64,000 nucleotides of DNA, from assembly GCF_019320115.1 (NCBI RefSeq), contig NC_089589.1, positions 23,751,273 to 23,815,272 of the forward strand. The letters are read 5' to 3'. A program made the translations under genes and the position numbers. This DNA comes from Miscanthus floridulus. Lineage: Eukaryota > Streptophyta > Magnoliopsida > Poales > Poaceae. Of the stretch, positions 1 through 11,036 are shown in pieces. The notes below the pieces were generated by a model. The model did no database searches and was not told where the DNA came from. It was given only the letters and a program-made list of their open reading frames with translations. Numbering within the stretch: the stretch's first letter is position 1; each line of letters opens with the position of its first letter.

Positions 1-18
1 CGAGGCTCTAATAATAAT

Positions 19-1325
19 TGAAAGGATCAAGATGCCCAAGAGGGGGGAGAATTGGGCTAATTCTAAAATTCTTTGCAATAATTAAACCCTACACTTAGCC
101 CACTTCACCCCTTGTGCCTAGAAAGAGTTTCTAATGTTCTACCACACAAAAGTTTTACACCCTAAGTTCCAATCCTACTCTAGCATGGCAATTCTATGAA
201 TGTAAAGACAAGAATTGAATTGCTCAAAGTAAATGCTTAAAGTAAAGAGAGAAGGAGAAACGCGGCGATGTTTTGCCGAGGTATCGGAGAGTCGCCACTC
301 CCTATTAGTCCTTGTTGGAGCACCCGCGCAAGGGTGTAGCTCCCCCTTGATCCGCGCAAGGATCAAGTGCTCTCTACGGGTTGATTCTTCGACACTCCAT
401 CGCGGTGAATCACCCATAACCGCTAACAACTTGAGTTGGGTCATCCACCAGCTCCGCCGGATGATCACCAAACTCCCAATCACCACCAAGCCGTCTAGGT
501 GATGGCGATCATCAAGAGTAACAAGCACAAACTCTCACTTGACCATGACAAGCCTAATGAGAAGGGTGGATGCACACTTTGCTCTCTCTTGGATTCTCAA
601 ATCTCAATCACCTCACTAGGACCTTGCTCTCCTTGGCACTCTCAAGAGTGTTTCTCAGCTGTTCAAATGAGCAAAAGTCATCCCTTGAGTGAATAGAGGA
701 AGTATTTATAACACCTCATTCAAAACGAACCGTCGTGTGCCACTATGAGGTGACCGAACGCTCCAGTCCAGGTGACCGGATGCTCCGGTCAGTTCTCCCC
801 GCCACCGAGTAGTTAAGTTGTGACCAGACACTGACCAACGTCTGGTCAGCACTGACCGGAACCGTTCGGTCACAAAAACCGCTCTCTGGAACCTTACTGA
901 TGTTGACCGGACTCTGGCACACAGCGTCCGGTTACTTTGCTGCTCAACGTCCGGTCAGTAGCCAGAACCTTACCAGCGTCCGGTCAGCACTGACCAGACG
1001 CGTCCACTCTGGATTCTCCCTCTCTGGAACCTTACTGGAGTTGACCGGACTCTGGTACCCAGCGTCCAGTCACATTTCACTCAGCGTCCGGTCGCATCCA
1101 CACGACTTCACCTTGATCAAATGAACTGACCGGACTCTGCGCCAGCGTCCGGTCACACCGGAACCAGCGTCCGGTCAATATTTGACCCTCCATTCACTTC
1201 CAACTCGCAATCATATGTGAATGAAGTTCGCTGCAATTGATCTAAGGGCTATTTAGGAGCTACCTAGTGCTAGATTTGATAAGTCTGCACCACAGCTAAC
1301 CCACTAGACTCTCCTAGGACAAGGT
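19..1325. mobile_element. SIRE-like copia LTR, left part (split by LTR-A)
   Basis: The block opens with TGAAAGGATCAAGATG followed by CCCAAGAGGGGGG, the usual beginning of long SIRE/Maximus-type copia LTRs in grasses. From about 745 to 1180 it carries many copies of a GACCGG...CAGCGTCCGGTCA motif in both orientations, also typical of these LTRs. It stops at 1325 at the AAGGT target duplication of LTR-A and resumes at 6149. No coding part of this element is present, so it is a solo LTR or fragment. I found no target duplication for the SIRE LTR itself: ATAAT precedes base 19 and CCGGC follows base 6644. Family assignment rests on remembered motif style. Confidence 0.65.
1321..1325. repeat. Left target-site duplication AAGGT of LTR-A
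   Basis: AAGGT lies directly before the TGTAACAG end of LTR-A and recurs at 6149-6153 directly after its GTGTTACA end. Removing the LTR and one AAGGT restores a continuous SIRE-like LTR, which supports a true integration. Confidence 0.9.
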
Positions 1326-4300
1326 TGTAACAGAACCACCCAATTTATACAAGATCAAGTATGGCTGTCCCCGCTAACACGTTGACATGCGCATACTTTC
1401 ACTCATATAAACCCGGTAGTCCGCCGAGTGTCCCGAAAGACCTCGGTAAATCAACATCACAACCAAGATCGCGTGATTAAGCAAATACACATCACATACA
1501 CAGGGTTGCAGCGGAAAATAATATTACAAATGAATTCACAAATAATAGTACAAGTTTGGGTTTCAAAACCGATTAGTGAAAACAACATAGCTTTCAAAAG
1601 ATTACATTAATATATGTTCCAAATACATTGCTAGCATAAGTGACATCATCCGACAAAAGCATATAGATGAGAAGTAACTATAGAATCACCGAGCCCACCG
1701 GCGGTTAGCCACCATCTTCACAGGCCGAGAATTTCACCTGCAACATGGTGGGATAAACCCTGAGTACGAGAAGGTACTCAGCTAGACTTACCCGTCAAAA
1801 CTAGAAATAAAGGACACCAAGGGTCATGCAAGGCTTATGAGGTGGGCTAGCTTGACACAGTTGCATAAAAGAGCTTATGAATATAGTTACCAATTTAAAC
1901 TTAGCATCAAGCTTATCATCATTTACCTATCCATTAGATTAGCACCTGTACTAGAGCACTCACTTATTAGGAGCAATCAATATTAACCATAGCAGGTATA
2001 ATAAGGCTGTCATCATCATATCATCATTTCTGAACCATTATGTTATTTAGTGTATCTACATTGGAGATAAGCCCGTCAAGTTCTCACTAACCGGGAGAGA
2101 CGGCGACTCGAATCGAATTACAACTCAGCTGAAGGGGTATTCCTAACTCTCACCCAGGCATACTTAGCAAGGGTAGCCGTGGGTCACCTTTGGAACATCT
2201 CAGGAACCAAATTCGCGGGTTCGATCAGCGCCAGCACTCTCAGGGATTACCCTTCTGCTAGGACGATCAGGACTTTTAAATCGCCTGCCCTTGGACTCAC
2301 GCCTACGGCTCCCTTCCGAGGCGCACTTTATACTTATCGACTCCCGGCCTGAGGTGAGCTACTCGGCTTCGCGGTCGGTCATCGAACACGGTCAACTAAG
2401 AGAGAGGCATGCGTTCAACATGAACAGGAAAGGCTCCAAGATTCAGTCCTTAATCGACACAGACGGAGTCACTGCAACCGGCAAGCCTCCGTCCGGTCTT
2501 CATTTCAAATTAAGACTGGTTCTTTTCCACGAAAGCAAATATAGCCAACCGTGCCATATGTATCTTCCTATATCTCGCAGGTGACAGGAAATCACCTGAC
2601 TTCTACCGTGTTAAAGCAGGGCTAAGCACTACACGAGCCTGAACTACATAGGGTTCAGGGTAACAATATCTGGACAAGGATTGGGTAACCAATGTAGCAA
2701 GTGTTTGCATCCAACACCTAAACTTAATGCAACAATATATATGTAACAATAATACTTTAACTGCATTTCAGAAATTAGGAGGCTTAATATGCTCCGGGGC
2801 TTGCCTGGGATTCGACACAAGTCAGTGTTAGGTAGACGACACTCGCTAAGTGAGCATCTCCCGTCCTAGGACTTGTCCAGTCCTTCCACCTTCGGGATAG
2901 GTCCACCATACACCGTCTTTGGGTTCGGCTCCAACATCGCATCCTTCACGTGGTGCATCTAGCGTACCTAGATGAGATGGAATATGCAAGTGTATGAATA
3001 CATAGAAGTGCAATAGACAATGCATCGCATGCCGTAAGTAAGACAAGCACAAGGTTACATTAATCATGCACAAGCACTTCGCATTGCCTACTTTAAATAT
3101 CGCACAATTTATCATCCCACGATAGCAAAGAAGATGACAACACCAAGCATGACACAAGTTTCCCAAGATCTCGGGTACTCTAACTCCACCATCATCAAAG
3201 GTATGAGCCACACTTAGCAATATACAAGCAAACAACTATAATTGGAATCTGTCAATTTCTGGACATGCAAACAGCAGCTACAAGATTTAGCTATAACTGG
3301 AGTTACACAAATCCAAATGACTTGCAAGAAGACATTTTGGAAATCTTATAAAATTATCTACATTTCATCTATAACCATCATAGCATGATTCACAAGTTAA
3401 GTAGGTCGAAATTATACATTTATAGAAACTGGTCCACAATTGACAGAGAGCAGTCATTTCTGAAACCCAAATTTAAACAGACATAACTCACAAACTACTT
3501 GGTCAAATGACACCAAATTTTAACAGAAGCTAGATACATGAATTATCTACAACTTTTATATAAACAAGTTTCACAACAAAGCACATTATCATGAAGAACT
3601 TTGCTAAGTTCCCAGATCTGTCCATAAAACACATCGGCAAGAAAATAATTATTAACTTATGTTGCAAACACATAATTGGGCAAAACCAACTTTACCAACA
3701 TTTCCCATATGACTAAAGAACACCAGAAAACCTAGTGTCCATGACCAAATAAATTCTTTTAATAAATTTCTTAATTTATTTTAGATAACAAGGTGACTTA
3801 ATGAACATATACCAAAAGTATACAATAAATTCTACAAAAATTACAGTGGCTCACATATCCTATCAATAGGCTACTGAACAAATTTCACTTCCATTTGAAT
3901 ATGTATAGCAACCTCTATGAAAAAGACAAGTTGCTAAAACAAGAATTCATATGAGAGCAAGATAAACCAATAACTCACTCATACTTCATCCAATACTCAT
4001 GAAATTTTTACCACACATCAACTATCACATGAGTAGCATGCCACAAAAATTTCACTTCATTTGGAGCCCTAGATCTGCAATTATGGAAAATAACAAATTC
4101 AACTAGCATTACAACCATACTGCACAAATCTATTTTTACTGCAAAATATGGAAACTAAAACATGCCATATTATAGATGTAATGCATAGATAATTTCACAA
4201 GGATTCCAAAAAGTCCTCATTTGCTATTTTACGAATTTCCTATGATTTACTATGCATTTTCAAAGTTTCACCCGATTTACAACAAATAGGTCCCTCGAGG

Positions 4301-6148
4301 CACTATTCACTTGAGTCAATGACATTGCATTTAGGCCCTTCCCTTTAGTCGAATTTGAGGACGAAGTCCCCCACGCAAACTGGAACAGAGGAGGTGGTCG
4401 GCTCGTGATTCCCGGCCGGCAGGGTAGCGTCGGCGGCGAGCGACAGGGCCGCGGCAAGGCCCTGACCTGCGCGCACCCGCTCAGGGCTTCGGCTCAGCCC
4501 GGGCATCCCATGGTGGCCCAGCCACGCGAGGGTGCCGGCGCCGTGGTGGCCATGCCGACGGCGGCAGCTCCCTGGCGGAATTAGCCACGACGAGCGCATG
4601 CGAGGGAGGGAGGGAGGCAATGCGAAGACAGTGGAAGCGCTGGCTCGGCGCGAGGAGGTAGGAGGAGGCGGAAACGGAAGCGGCGGCCGGAGCTCCATGG
4701 GCAGCCATGGCGGGAGCGCGCCCTGGAGCTCGGCAGAGGCAAGGGTGGGCGACCGAGAGGCGAGAGCGAGTGCGGGAGAGGCACCAAGTGAGCCTGGGGC
4801 AGCTCCCCTTCGACGCCAGCATGCTAGGACACACGGCCGGGCGGTGGGGCGCTCAATTCGCGCATGGCCGCCATGCCCTGGGCAGGTGTTACCCATTCGG
4901 GCATTTCCACGAGCACGTGGCGGGTGACGATGGGGCGAAGGTGGTGCGCCGTTTTGGGCTGGTTACGGGCCGAATCTAGACATGGGCCTTTAATGACGTT
5001 TGAAGCCCGCAATATGCTCTACATTTTTCATTCAAGGTACAAGGAGATTAGAGAAACGGATTATGAGATAATTAGGCTCCAAAGTGGCTGCGTCAGTGAG
5101 TTGACAATGATTGACAACTCCAGCGAATGATGGCCAAAATGAAGTCAAACTGATGCCATCTTTGTACATGCTCCTCTCCACAATGTCTACTCCAACTTTT
5201 GTATTTAGCTCAACTTGAGTTGCTTAACAAAAATTCGAGAACGCTGGCATGCCAATCTAATGACATAGGATTATTTGAAGACTGGACAACAGCAGCGCAA
5301 TTCAAACTTGGTACCTCCGTTGAAGCATTAATAAGCCGAACTGGGGTGTGCCCCAAAAACAAAGTTTGTGGTACACAACTCAATCTACAACTTTTATTAA
5401 AGTACCTTCTACTGGTTCGGCCTGGTTAGGAAGATACATAGCTCCAAACTAGGGTACCCAAAACTGAAACACCATTTTGACTTAGCCAAAATCTGAGGCT
5501 CCAGAACAAGCACTTCATTGAATATTGGGAGCTCTATTTGACTAAGTTAGATACCAAACTAGCTCTTGACCATTTAACAAAGTTTGTTCTACATAAGATG
5601 AGCCACAACTTTTATTAAAGGTCCAACTCCAAAACATGCATAGAACCTATAGTTCTATTTTGACCAATGTAGGATCATGATAAAGCTTAAATTATCCTTT
5701 TTGATCCATTGGAGCATTTTCTTGGCATTTGCTCAATACGAACCTTTCATGACTTTTGTTGTAGAGTTTATCTAGAGTCATTTGGGCAAGGTTTGGTTGA
5801 TGACCTATATTTCCATTCACTTAATAGTGCAATTCAAGCACTTATTAAAGCCATTCCAACAGGGATATAACTTATCATTTCATGTGACTTTTTGATTCCA
5901 ACTGTCATGAAACTTTTCCAGTAATCCATATAGATGGGTATTGATGTGAGACACATGAAGATATTCCAATAACACCAGTCAAGCATATATCTTGAAAAGG
6001 GCCTATATGTAAAGCAAGGGTGCTATGTCCGAGTTTAGGTTGGGGCTTATTTCCATAGGTTTGACCTTGACATCTCCATCGTCACTTAATCTGTCATGTT
6101 TAAGCTTAAACCCATTGCTTACTGGTGACAAACACCTGGGGTGTTACA
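1326..6148. mobile_element. LTR-A: 4.8-kb solo LTR, Tekay-like Gypsy
   Basis: The 4,823-bp block starts TGTAACAGAACC, ends GGGGTGTTACA and is flanked by the 5-bp duplication AAGGT. It has no gag or pol, no second LTR and no primer-binding site next to it, so it is a solo LTR left by LTR-LTR recombination. Length, TG...CA ends and a GC-rich block at about 4380-4990 resemble the long LTRs of Tekay/Del-type Gypsy elements. The right end reads in reverse as TGTAACACC, matching the LTR terminus at 44449 better than its own left end. LTR-A therefore looks about 87 bp short on the left. Open frames in the GC-rich block are compositional and I do not call genes. Sense is probably minus, at low confidence. 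Confidence 0.8.
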
Positions 6149-6644
6149 AAGGTACCCGTCCATACCCCCCTTAATAGTATGGCCAAAGGAAAAATAAAGT
6201 CCTAAACTACTCTAAGTGTCTCTTCAACACCAAACAACACTTAGAACTAGTCCATCCTTAACCTTGTCGTCCATCCTTTGAAAACCAAAAAGATTTCCAT
6301 CGTATGGGCATGACAACCATGATTGCCCAATCAATTGTCATTACCATGAGCTAACTTAATTGCATCTGCAAAACACACGTTAGTCACAGTAATCTCGTAT
6401 TGACAGTGTTTTCCTAAACGCTAAACGGTAAACAGTCGGTCACATACCGTTTAGCCATTATTCGGGCAAAACGTCCCATTAAACGGGCTAAACAGCCAAT
6501 TAAATGGGGTAAACAGGTGATTAAACGGAAATAGCGCACCACCGTGTAGCGTTTACATAGTGTTTAAACGGGCTAAACGACCGTTTAGGCAAACAATTAT
6601 TGTCATTAATCACCGAAACCCAACTAGGGGCCTAGATGCTTTCA
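6149..6644. mobile_element. SIRE-like copia LTR, right part
   Basis: Continuation of the block that ended at 1325. It starts with the second AAGGT and ends near 6644 with a CCTAGATGCTTTCA terminus of the kind that closes SIRE-type LTRs. The text before that end (ATTGTCATTAATCACCGAAA) is also typical of these LTRs. A hAT-like MITE sits inside at 6404-6594. Confidence 0.65.
6404..6594. mobile_element. hAT-like MITE rich in AAACGG motifs
   Basis: About 190 bp starting CAGTGTTTTCCTAAACG and ending with CGTTTAGGCAAACA, giving imperfect inverted ends (TTTTCCTAAACG against GTTTGCCTAAACG). The interior is dense in AAACGG/CCGTTT and TAAAC in both orientations. AAACGG is the known subterminal binding site of the Ac transposase of the hAT superfamily, so an Ac-like transposase may have mobilised it (inference). 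The flanking 8-mers match only partly, so the exact ends are uncertain by a few bases. Confidence 0.55.
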
Positions 6645-7594
6645 CCGGCGATGAGAGCTCACCGGAGTTCGACAAAAAAGGGTTTAGGACCTCGGTTCCT
6701 TGCGGGAATAGTACGGGGAGAAAGAGAGCGGGATGGCAAACTCACCACGATGCTTTTCGCGATCGAAGGCGGCACGGAGACGATGCGGGACACGGTGGGG
6801 CTGACGGCGAGCACTACGGCGGCTAGGGTTTCGATGGCGCTGTGACTCGAGGCGAGGGCGGCGCGAGCTAAGGTTCTGGGATGGGGCGGCGCGGCACCTG
6901 TGGCTCGGTATTTAAGGGGCGAAGCGGCTTGGAGTGCACAGCAACGACGCGGGACGGGGCGACAGCGGACTCCGGCGAAGTAGAGTTCGGGTCGGCGACA
7001 TGAGGAAGACGACGTGTCTGACAGAGAGGGCCCACCTGTCGGCAACTCAAGGCGCGGGAGAGAGAGGGCTGCGGGCGACACAGCTGCGCGGGCTTTCGGA
7101 TGCTGCGGCTGGGCCGGTGCGCGCGGTGGGTCGCGGGGAAAGAAAGGGAGGAAGTGGGCTGGTGGCTTGCTAGCGCGGGCCGCGGGAGAGTGAGGGCAGC
7201 TGCTGGGCCACTGCGGGAGGAAGAAAGCTGGGTCGGGAGAGAGCTAGATTGGGCCTGCGGGATAGAGGTGAGGGAGTAGGCCGCGCGGACGGTACTGGCC
7301 TTGCTGGGCTCCTCCAGGCCAAAAACAGAGAGAGGAGGAGGGAGAGAGATCCTTTTTTCCAATGTTTTTTAAATCCAAATTCAATTCAAATTTAAATCCT
7401 TTTGAAATATTGTTCAAACCCAATCATCATAAATAAATATGCAGCAGCATGTATGCACAAACTTGTAGCTAGACCTTATATTTGATTTTAATTTCAACAA
7501 AGTTTTTATTTTTCTAAGTTTAAATGCTCACATAAATACATAAATAAATCAAATTATCTTATTTTAAAATGATGCAAAATTTAGGGTGTTGAAC
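6645..7594. mobile_element. 3'-terminal part of a second Gypsy LTR
   Basis: The stretch runs from the SIRE LTR end to a TTTAGGGTGTTGAA terminus at 7594, a decayed form of the TGTTACA end kept in the related copy at 19169. It includes a GC-rich half (6700-7340) and an AT-rich half (7350-7594), as in Tekay-like LTRs. The other end is missing, cut by the SIRE insertion. Open frames on both strands in the GC-rich half have biased composition and no domain I recognise, so I annotate no gene. Confidence 0.5.
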
Positions 7595-7646
7595 CCATCA
7601 GATCAGTGGATCGAAGCAGCAGCGTGTTCTGCGTGTACACACATCA

Positions 7647-7761
7647 CCTGTTCGCTTGCTCGTAAACGATCGTAAATTTCCAGCCGGGAACAGTGTTTTT
7701 CTCTCACACCAAACCAGCCAGCAGTAAATAATCCACGATACGATACGGCCTCCCGAACAGG
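7647..7761. mobile_element. 115-bp MITE with CCTGTTCG ends
   Basis: Bounded by CCTGTTCG and CGAACAGG, an inverted pair, and absent at the equivalent place in the partner segment near 19220, which has other sequence there. A close relative lies at 15117-15221 with the same ends. I found no clear target duplication, so the superfamily is left open; the ends would suit hAT. Confidence 0.65.
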
Positions 7762-8017
7762 GCAATATATGCATTCTGGCCATTCGTTGATCTCCACCGG
7801 TACCATCTGCCAACTGCTTGTGCTGAACAAGACTTGATCTGTTTCCACTTTTTGTTCAGTCTGCGTTCATTATGCTCCTCCAGTTAATTCCATTCGTTTG
7901 CCTTCACCTCAGTATATTGCCATTCTTTCATGCTGGTGGACCATGTTATCGACTCACGGCACATTGCAAATATTAAGGCTTGTTGGGTGACGCTATGGAT
8001 TATGGACTCATGGCGCA

Positions 8018-8344
8018 GTGCAAATATTTATGTTGCTATCTGCTACTGAAGATTTATGTCTTCTACGGAGTATTATGGATTGGAACTTGCTTGTCCTCTG
8101 TAATTTCAGCTGGCTTACGATAGTGTATGCCGTAACCTTGCATATTAAATTCCTGATGAAAGAGTCCGATGGCCGGCCGCGTGGTTGGTTGGATTTCGAG
8201 GAAGCCAGGACCTGTGACTCGAAGTAAAGAGTCTCACACCCATACGAGATTGAGAAGAAGACAAGACTGTCACTGCTTGACCCACGCTTCTATATGAGTA
8301 GATGGGGATGGAGGGCCTGTATCTGGACGGTCTCCGGTTATCAC
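8018..8344 (+). pseudogene. Unrecognised coding-like fragment, interrupted copy
   Basis: The frame reads like the intact 109-codon frame at 19520-19849 (conserved stretches KESDGRPRGWLDFEEARTCD and DPRFYMSRWGWRACIW). It carries a TAA stop at 8225-8227 where the partner has GGA. A CTGTAATTTCAG just upstream of the conserved part would make a good intron acceptor, so the piece may be an exon. I do not recognise the family. Frame conservation between the two copies is suggestive only, because 0.8 kb of noncoding sequence around it is conserved as well. Confidence 0.35.
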
Positions 8345-8436
8345 TAAACGGAGAGGTCCAAGATGGCAAATGCATATGAATTATTCTTCATATCCCAGTC
8401 ATCAAATGGGACCATCATGGACCACCCATAAAGCTA

Positions 8437-8441
8437 GTCTT
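8437..8441. repeat. Left target-site duplication GTCTT of the Copia element
   Basis: GTCTT precedes the TGTTGGCC end and recurs at 13949-13953 after the GGCTAACA end, giving a perfect 5-bp target duplication. Confidence 0.92.
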
Positions 8442-8913
8442 TGTTGGCCCACAGGTTCACCGGCTCAGGCGAGTGAATCACTCGTCGGTCTTGCCGAGCA
8501 CCCGCTAGTGTTGCCGAGCACCCACTAGCCTTGCCGACCATTAACAGGCGCTGTCTATTCTCACACACTATGGCTGGAGCTAGAAGAAGGGAAAACAGAG
8601 CAAGCAAGCACAATACAAGACACCAGCGCTGGCCGAAGCGAGATGGCAAATCTGAACTCTCTTTATTGAGTTGCTTTGTATGTCTATTTATACAACTCTA
8701 TCTATCTAGTCCTAGTACAGCTCACATGCTATAACAGTAACTAGATAACACTGACAGGGCTGACTCTGCGCCGGCCACTGCATATTCCTATAGTGCTGCA
8801 GGTGAGCCTTGCGGCGCCTGCACCTGCAGCGGCTACAGTATCACAGCAGGGGGCCAGTTCGGCGCCGCCTTCCCTTGCTGTGTTCACACAAGGTGGCAGT
8901 AGATTAGCTAACA
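8442..8913 (-). repeat. Copia 3' LTR (left on + strand)
   Basis: 472 bp with TG...CA ends (TGTTGGCCCACAGG to TTAGCTAACA). Compared with the other LTR it has an additional copy of a CTAGTGTTGCCGAGCACC-like unit and several substitutions. Confidence 0.93.
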
Positions 8914-8926
8914 ATCTTCCCCCAAT
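8914..8926 (-). other. Copia polypurine tract
   Basis: The plus strand reads ATCTTCCCCCAATT, so the sense strand reads AATTGGGGGAAGAT immediately before the 3' LTR. This is the expected place and composition for the plus-strand primer. Confidence 0.8.
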
Positions 8927-8940
8927 TCTACTGCTAACCC

Positions 8941-10640
8941 TTATACTCCCTCCATGCCGATCATCTCCTTCAGCTCCGTGAGTCGAAGTCGTCCGAGCGG
9001 CTTGGTGAGGATGTCCGTGAGTTGCCGACCAGTTTCGACGAACTCGATGACGATCTGCCCTCCATCAACACAGTCTCTGAGGATGTGGAACTTCACGTCG
9101 ATGTGTTTACTCCGGTCGTGCAGAACCAGATTCTTCGCGAGGGCGATGGCGGGCTTGTTGTCCACCATCAGTGCTGGTGTGTGAGCTTCCACACAGGTCA
9201 GCTCGCCCAGCAGCCGGCGTAGCCACACAACTTGGCACACCGCTGTGGCCGCCGCTACATACTCTGCCTCGCACGTAGATAGCGCCACCACCTTCTGTTT
9301 CAGCGACACCCATGAAATTGGGGCCGACCCGAGGAAGACGAGCACGCCAGAGGTGCTCCGTCGTCCATCGATGTCCGCCGCCATGTCTACATCACTGAAC
9401 ACCATGAGCTGCAGCCTACTTCCGCCGGTCTTTGGGAAGATGATCCATTGATTCATCGTCCCCTTGACGTAGCGTAGTAGCCGCTTCACCGCAGCCCAGT
9501 GATCCTCTCTGGGATCCTCCATGAAGTAGCTGACGTATCCCACGGCGAACGCAATGTCTGGTCTCGTGTGGACTAAGTAGCGCAGACCGCCGACGATGCT
9601 CCGGTAGAGTGTTGCATCCACCTTCGCCACGGTGCTGGCCTTCGTCAGCTTCAGCCGCTCCTCCATCGAAGTCACACATGACTTGCACTCCACCATGCCG
9701 CTCATCTCCAACTACTTGGAGGCGTACGCGCTCTGACCGAGCGTGAGTTCCTCCTTCTCCTGTCTCACCTCGATGCCGAGGTAGTAGGAGAGTGTGCCGA
9801 GATCGCTCATTCGAAAACGAGCTGCTATCTCGCGCTTGAAGCTGTTGATGTCCACCGTGCGCGCGCCGGTGACGATTAAGTCATCCACATACACGCCGAC
9901 CACGAGGTCCTCCTTCCCCGTCGTCGCATGTAGAGAATGTGCTCGGTTGCGCACCTTTGAAACCCAAGCTCGCCCGGCATGGCGTCAAGCTTGGCGTTCC
10001 ATGCTCGAGGGGCTTGCCGCAGCCCGTAGAGCGCCTTGCGCAGTCGAAGCACCCTGTGCTCCTCTCCCTTGACGGTGAAACCTGGAGGTTGCCTGACGAA
10101 GACCGTTTCCGCCAGTTCGCCGTTGAGGAAGGCTGATTTAACGTCCAAGTGATGGACGCGCCAGTCCTTTGCTGCTGCCAAGGCTAGTAGCAAACAGACC
10201 GACTCCATGCGCGCTACTGGTGCAAAGACCTCCTTGAAGTCGATGCCCTCACGCTGAACAAAGCCTCGGGTGATGAGGCGCGTCTTGTGCTTGACAATGG
10301 CGCCGAGCTCATCCCTTTTGACCTTGTACACCCACTTCAAGCTGATCGGATGGCATCCTGGAGGTGGATCAACGAGCTGTCAAGTCTCGTTTTCCTCGAT
10401 CGCCTTCATCTCCTCCAGCAATCGCACGTCGCCAGTTTCCATCGCGCTCGGCTAGCGCGAACGTGGGTGGTTCATCCACACTGACGAGTAGCAGCTCTGC
10501 ATTGTTGAGCAGCCTACTCGCCAGACCTGAGGGACTTGTGTCACCGACGATGTCGTCCATCCTGTGGAACCGCACCTCCTCACCTTCGTGGTAGGCGTCC
10601 ACGAATTCAGTAATGTCACTTAGAGGTGAGTTGAACTCGA
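8941..10640 (-). pseudogene. Copia pol, reverse transcriptase and RNase H part
   Basis: Reverse transcriptase begins after the linker region (residues WVYKVKRDELG, then a YVDDLIVTG catalytic motif near 9890). RNase H follows to 8941 (motifs STCEAEYVA and DNKPAIALAKN; end LKEMIGMEGV). The frame is broken by TAG at 9712-9714, TGA at 10380-10382, a one-base shift near 9918 and another near 10425. The order gag-PR-IN-RT-RH identifies Ty1/copia. In intact relatives this polyprotein is cleaved by the element's protease and makes the cDNA; here it cannot be translated through. Confidence 0.9.
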
Positions 10641-10664
10641 TCGGCGTCGATTGAGTTCCCTGTT

Positions 10665-11036
10665 TCGCCGGAGTGCTCGGCATAGAACCTGAAGTGCTCA
10701 GCACTGCTTTTGGACAACTTGTCATAACTCATGCAGTGTTCGGCCACACTGTAGGAGTGCCCAGCCTCAGTCTTGGAGTGGTCGTCACCACAGTAAGACG
10801 TCTTGGCTCCGCCACGGGAGTGCTCGGCACCCGTCCTGAAGTGGTCGCCACCACTGCAGAACCTCCTAGCATCACTCCTGGCATGCTCGGCATCCCTCCA
10901 AAAGTGCACGACACTCCTCCTGGAGTGCTCGGCATCCCTCCCGAAGTGCTCGGCACTGCCCCAGGAGTGCTCGACTCTACCGCCGGAGTGCTCGGCTCTC
11001 CTCCCAGAGTGCTCGGCACCTCTTCCCCAGCATCTC
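10665..11036 (-). repeat. 21-bp minisatellite coding a Pro/Ser/Thr/Gly linker
   Basis: About 14-17 imperfect 21-bp units, each with AGTGCTCGGC on the plus strand, lie between integrase and reverse transcriptase. In sense they give heptads of the type PSTPGGV. The unit is a multiple of three, so expansion or contraction keeps the reading frame. This linker is normally short and variable in copia elements; a repeat-built version is less usual. A TGA stop interrupts it at 10729-10731. Confidence 0.8.

Larger units (their letters stand above)
7541..8412. repeat. Older segmental duplication, copy 1 (partner 19125-19912)
   Basis: This segment includes the last 54 bp of the Gypsy LTR and about 0.8 kb of flank starting CCCATCAGATCAGTGG. 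It is collinear with 19125-19912 with scattered substitutions. The shared LTR tail shows that the LTR was present before this duplication. Copy 1 differs by an extra MITE at 7647-7761 and by a stop codon in its open frame. Similarity ends at 8412 just before the Copia insertion. Confidence 0.8.

Noticed and set aside
4260..5130. Cluster of overlapping frames up to 183 codons in the GC-rich part of LTR-A, and its repeat at 47470-48340
   Set aside because: Frames are open on both strands at once, rich in Arg, Ala and Pro, and without domains. This is what GC-rich noncoding LTR DNA gives.
6659..7362. Frames of 140 and 164 codons on the minus strand
   Set aside because: They lie in the GC-rich half of a Gypsy LTR with biased composition and no recognised domain.
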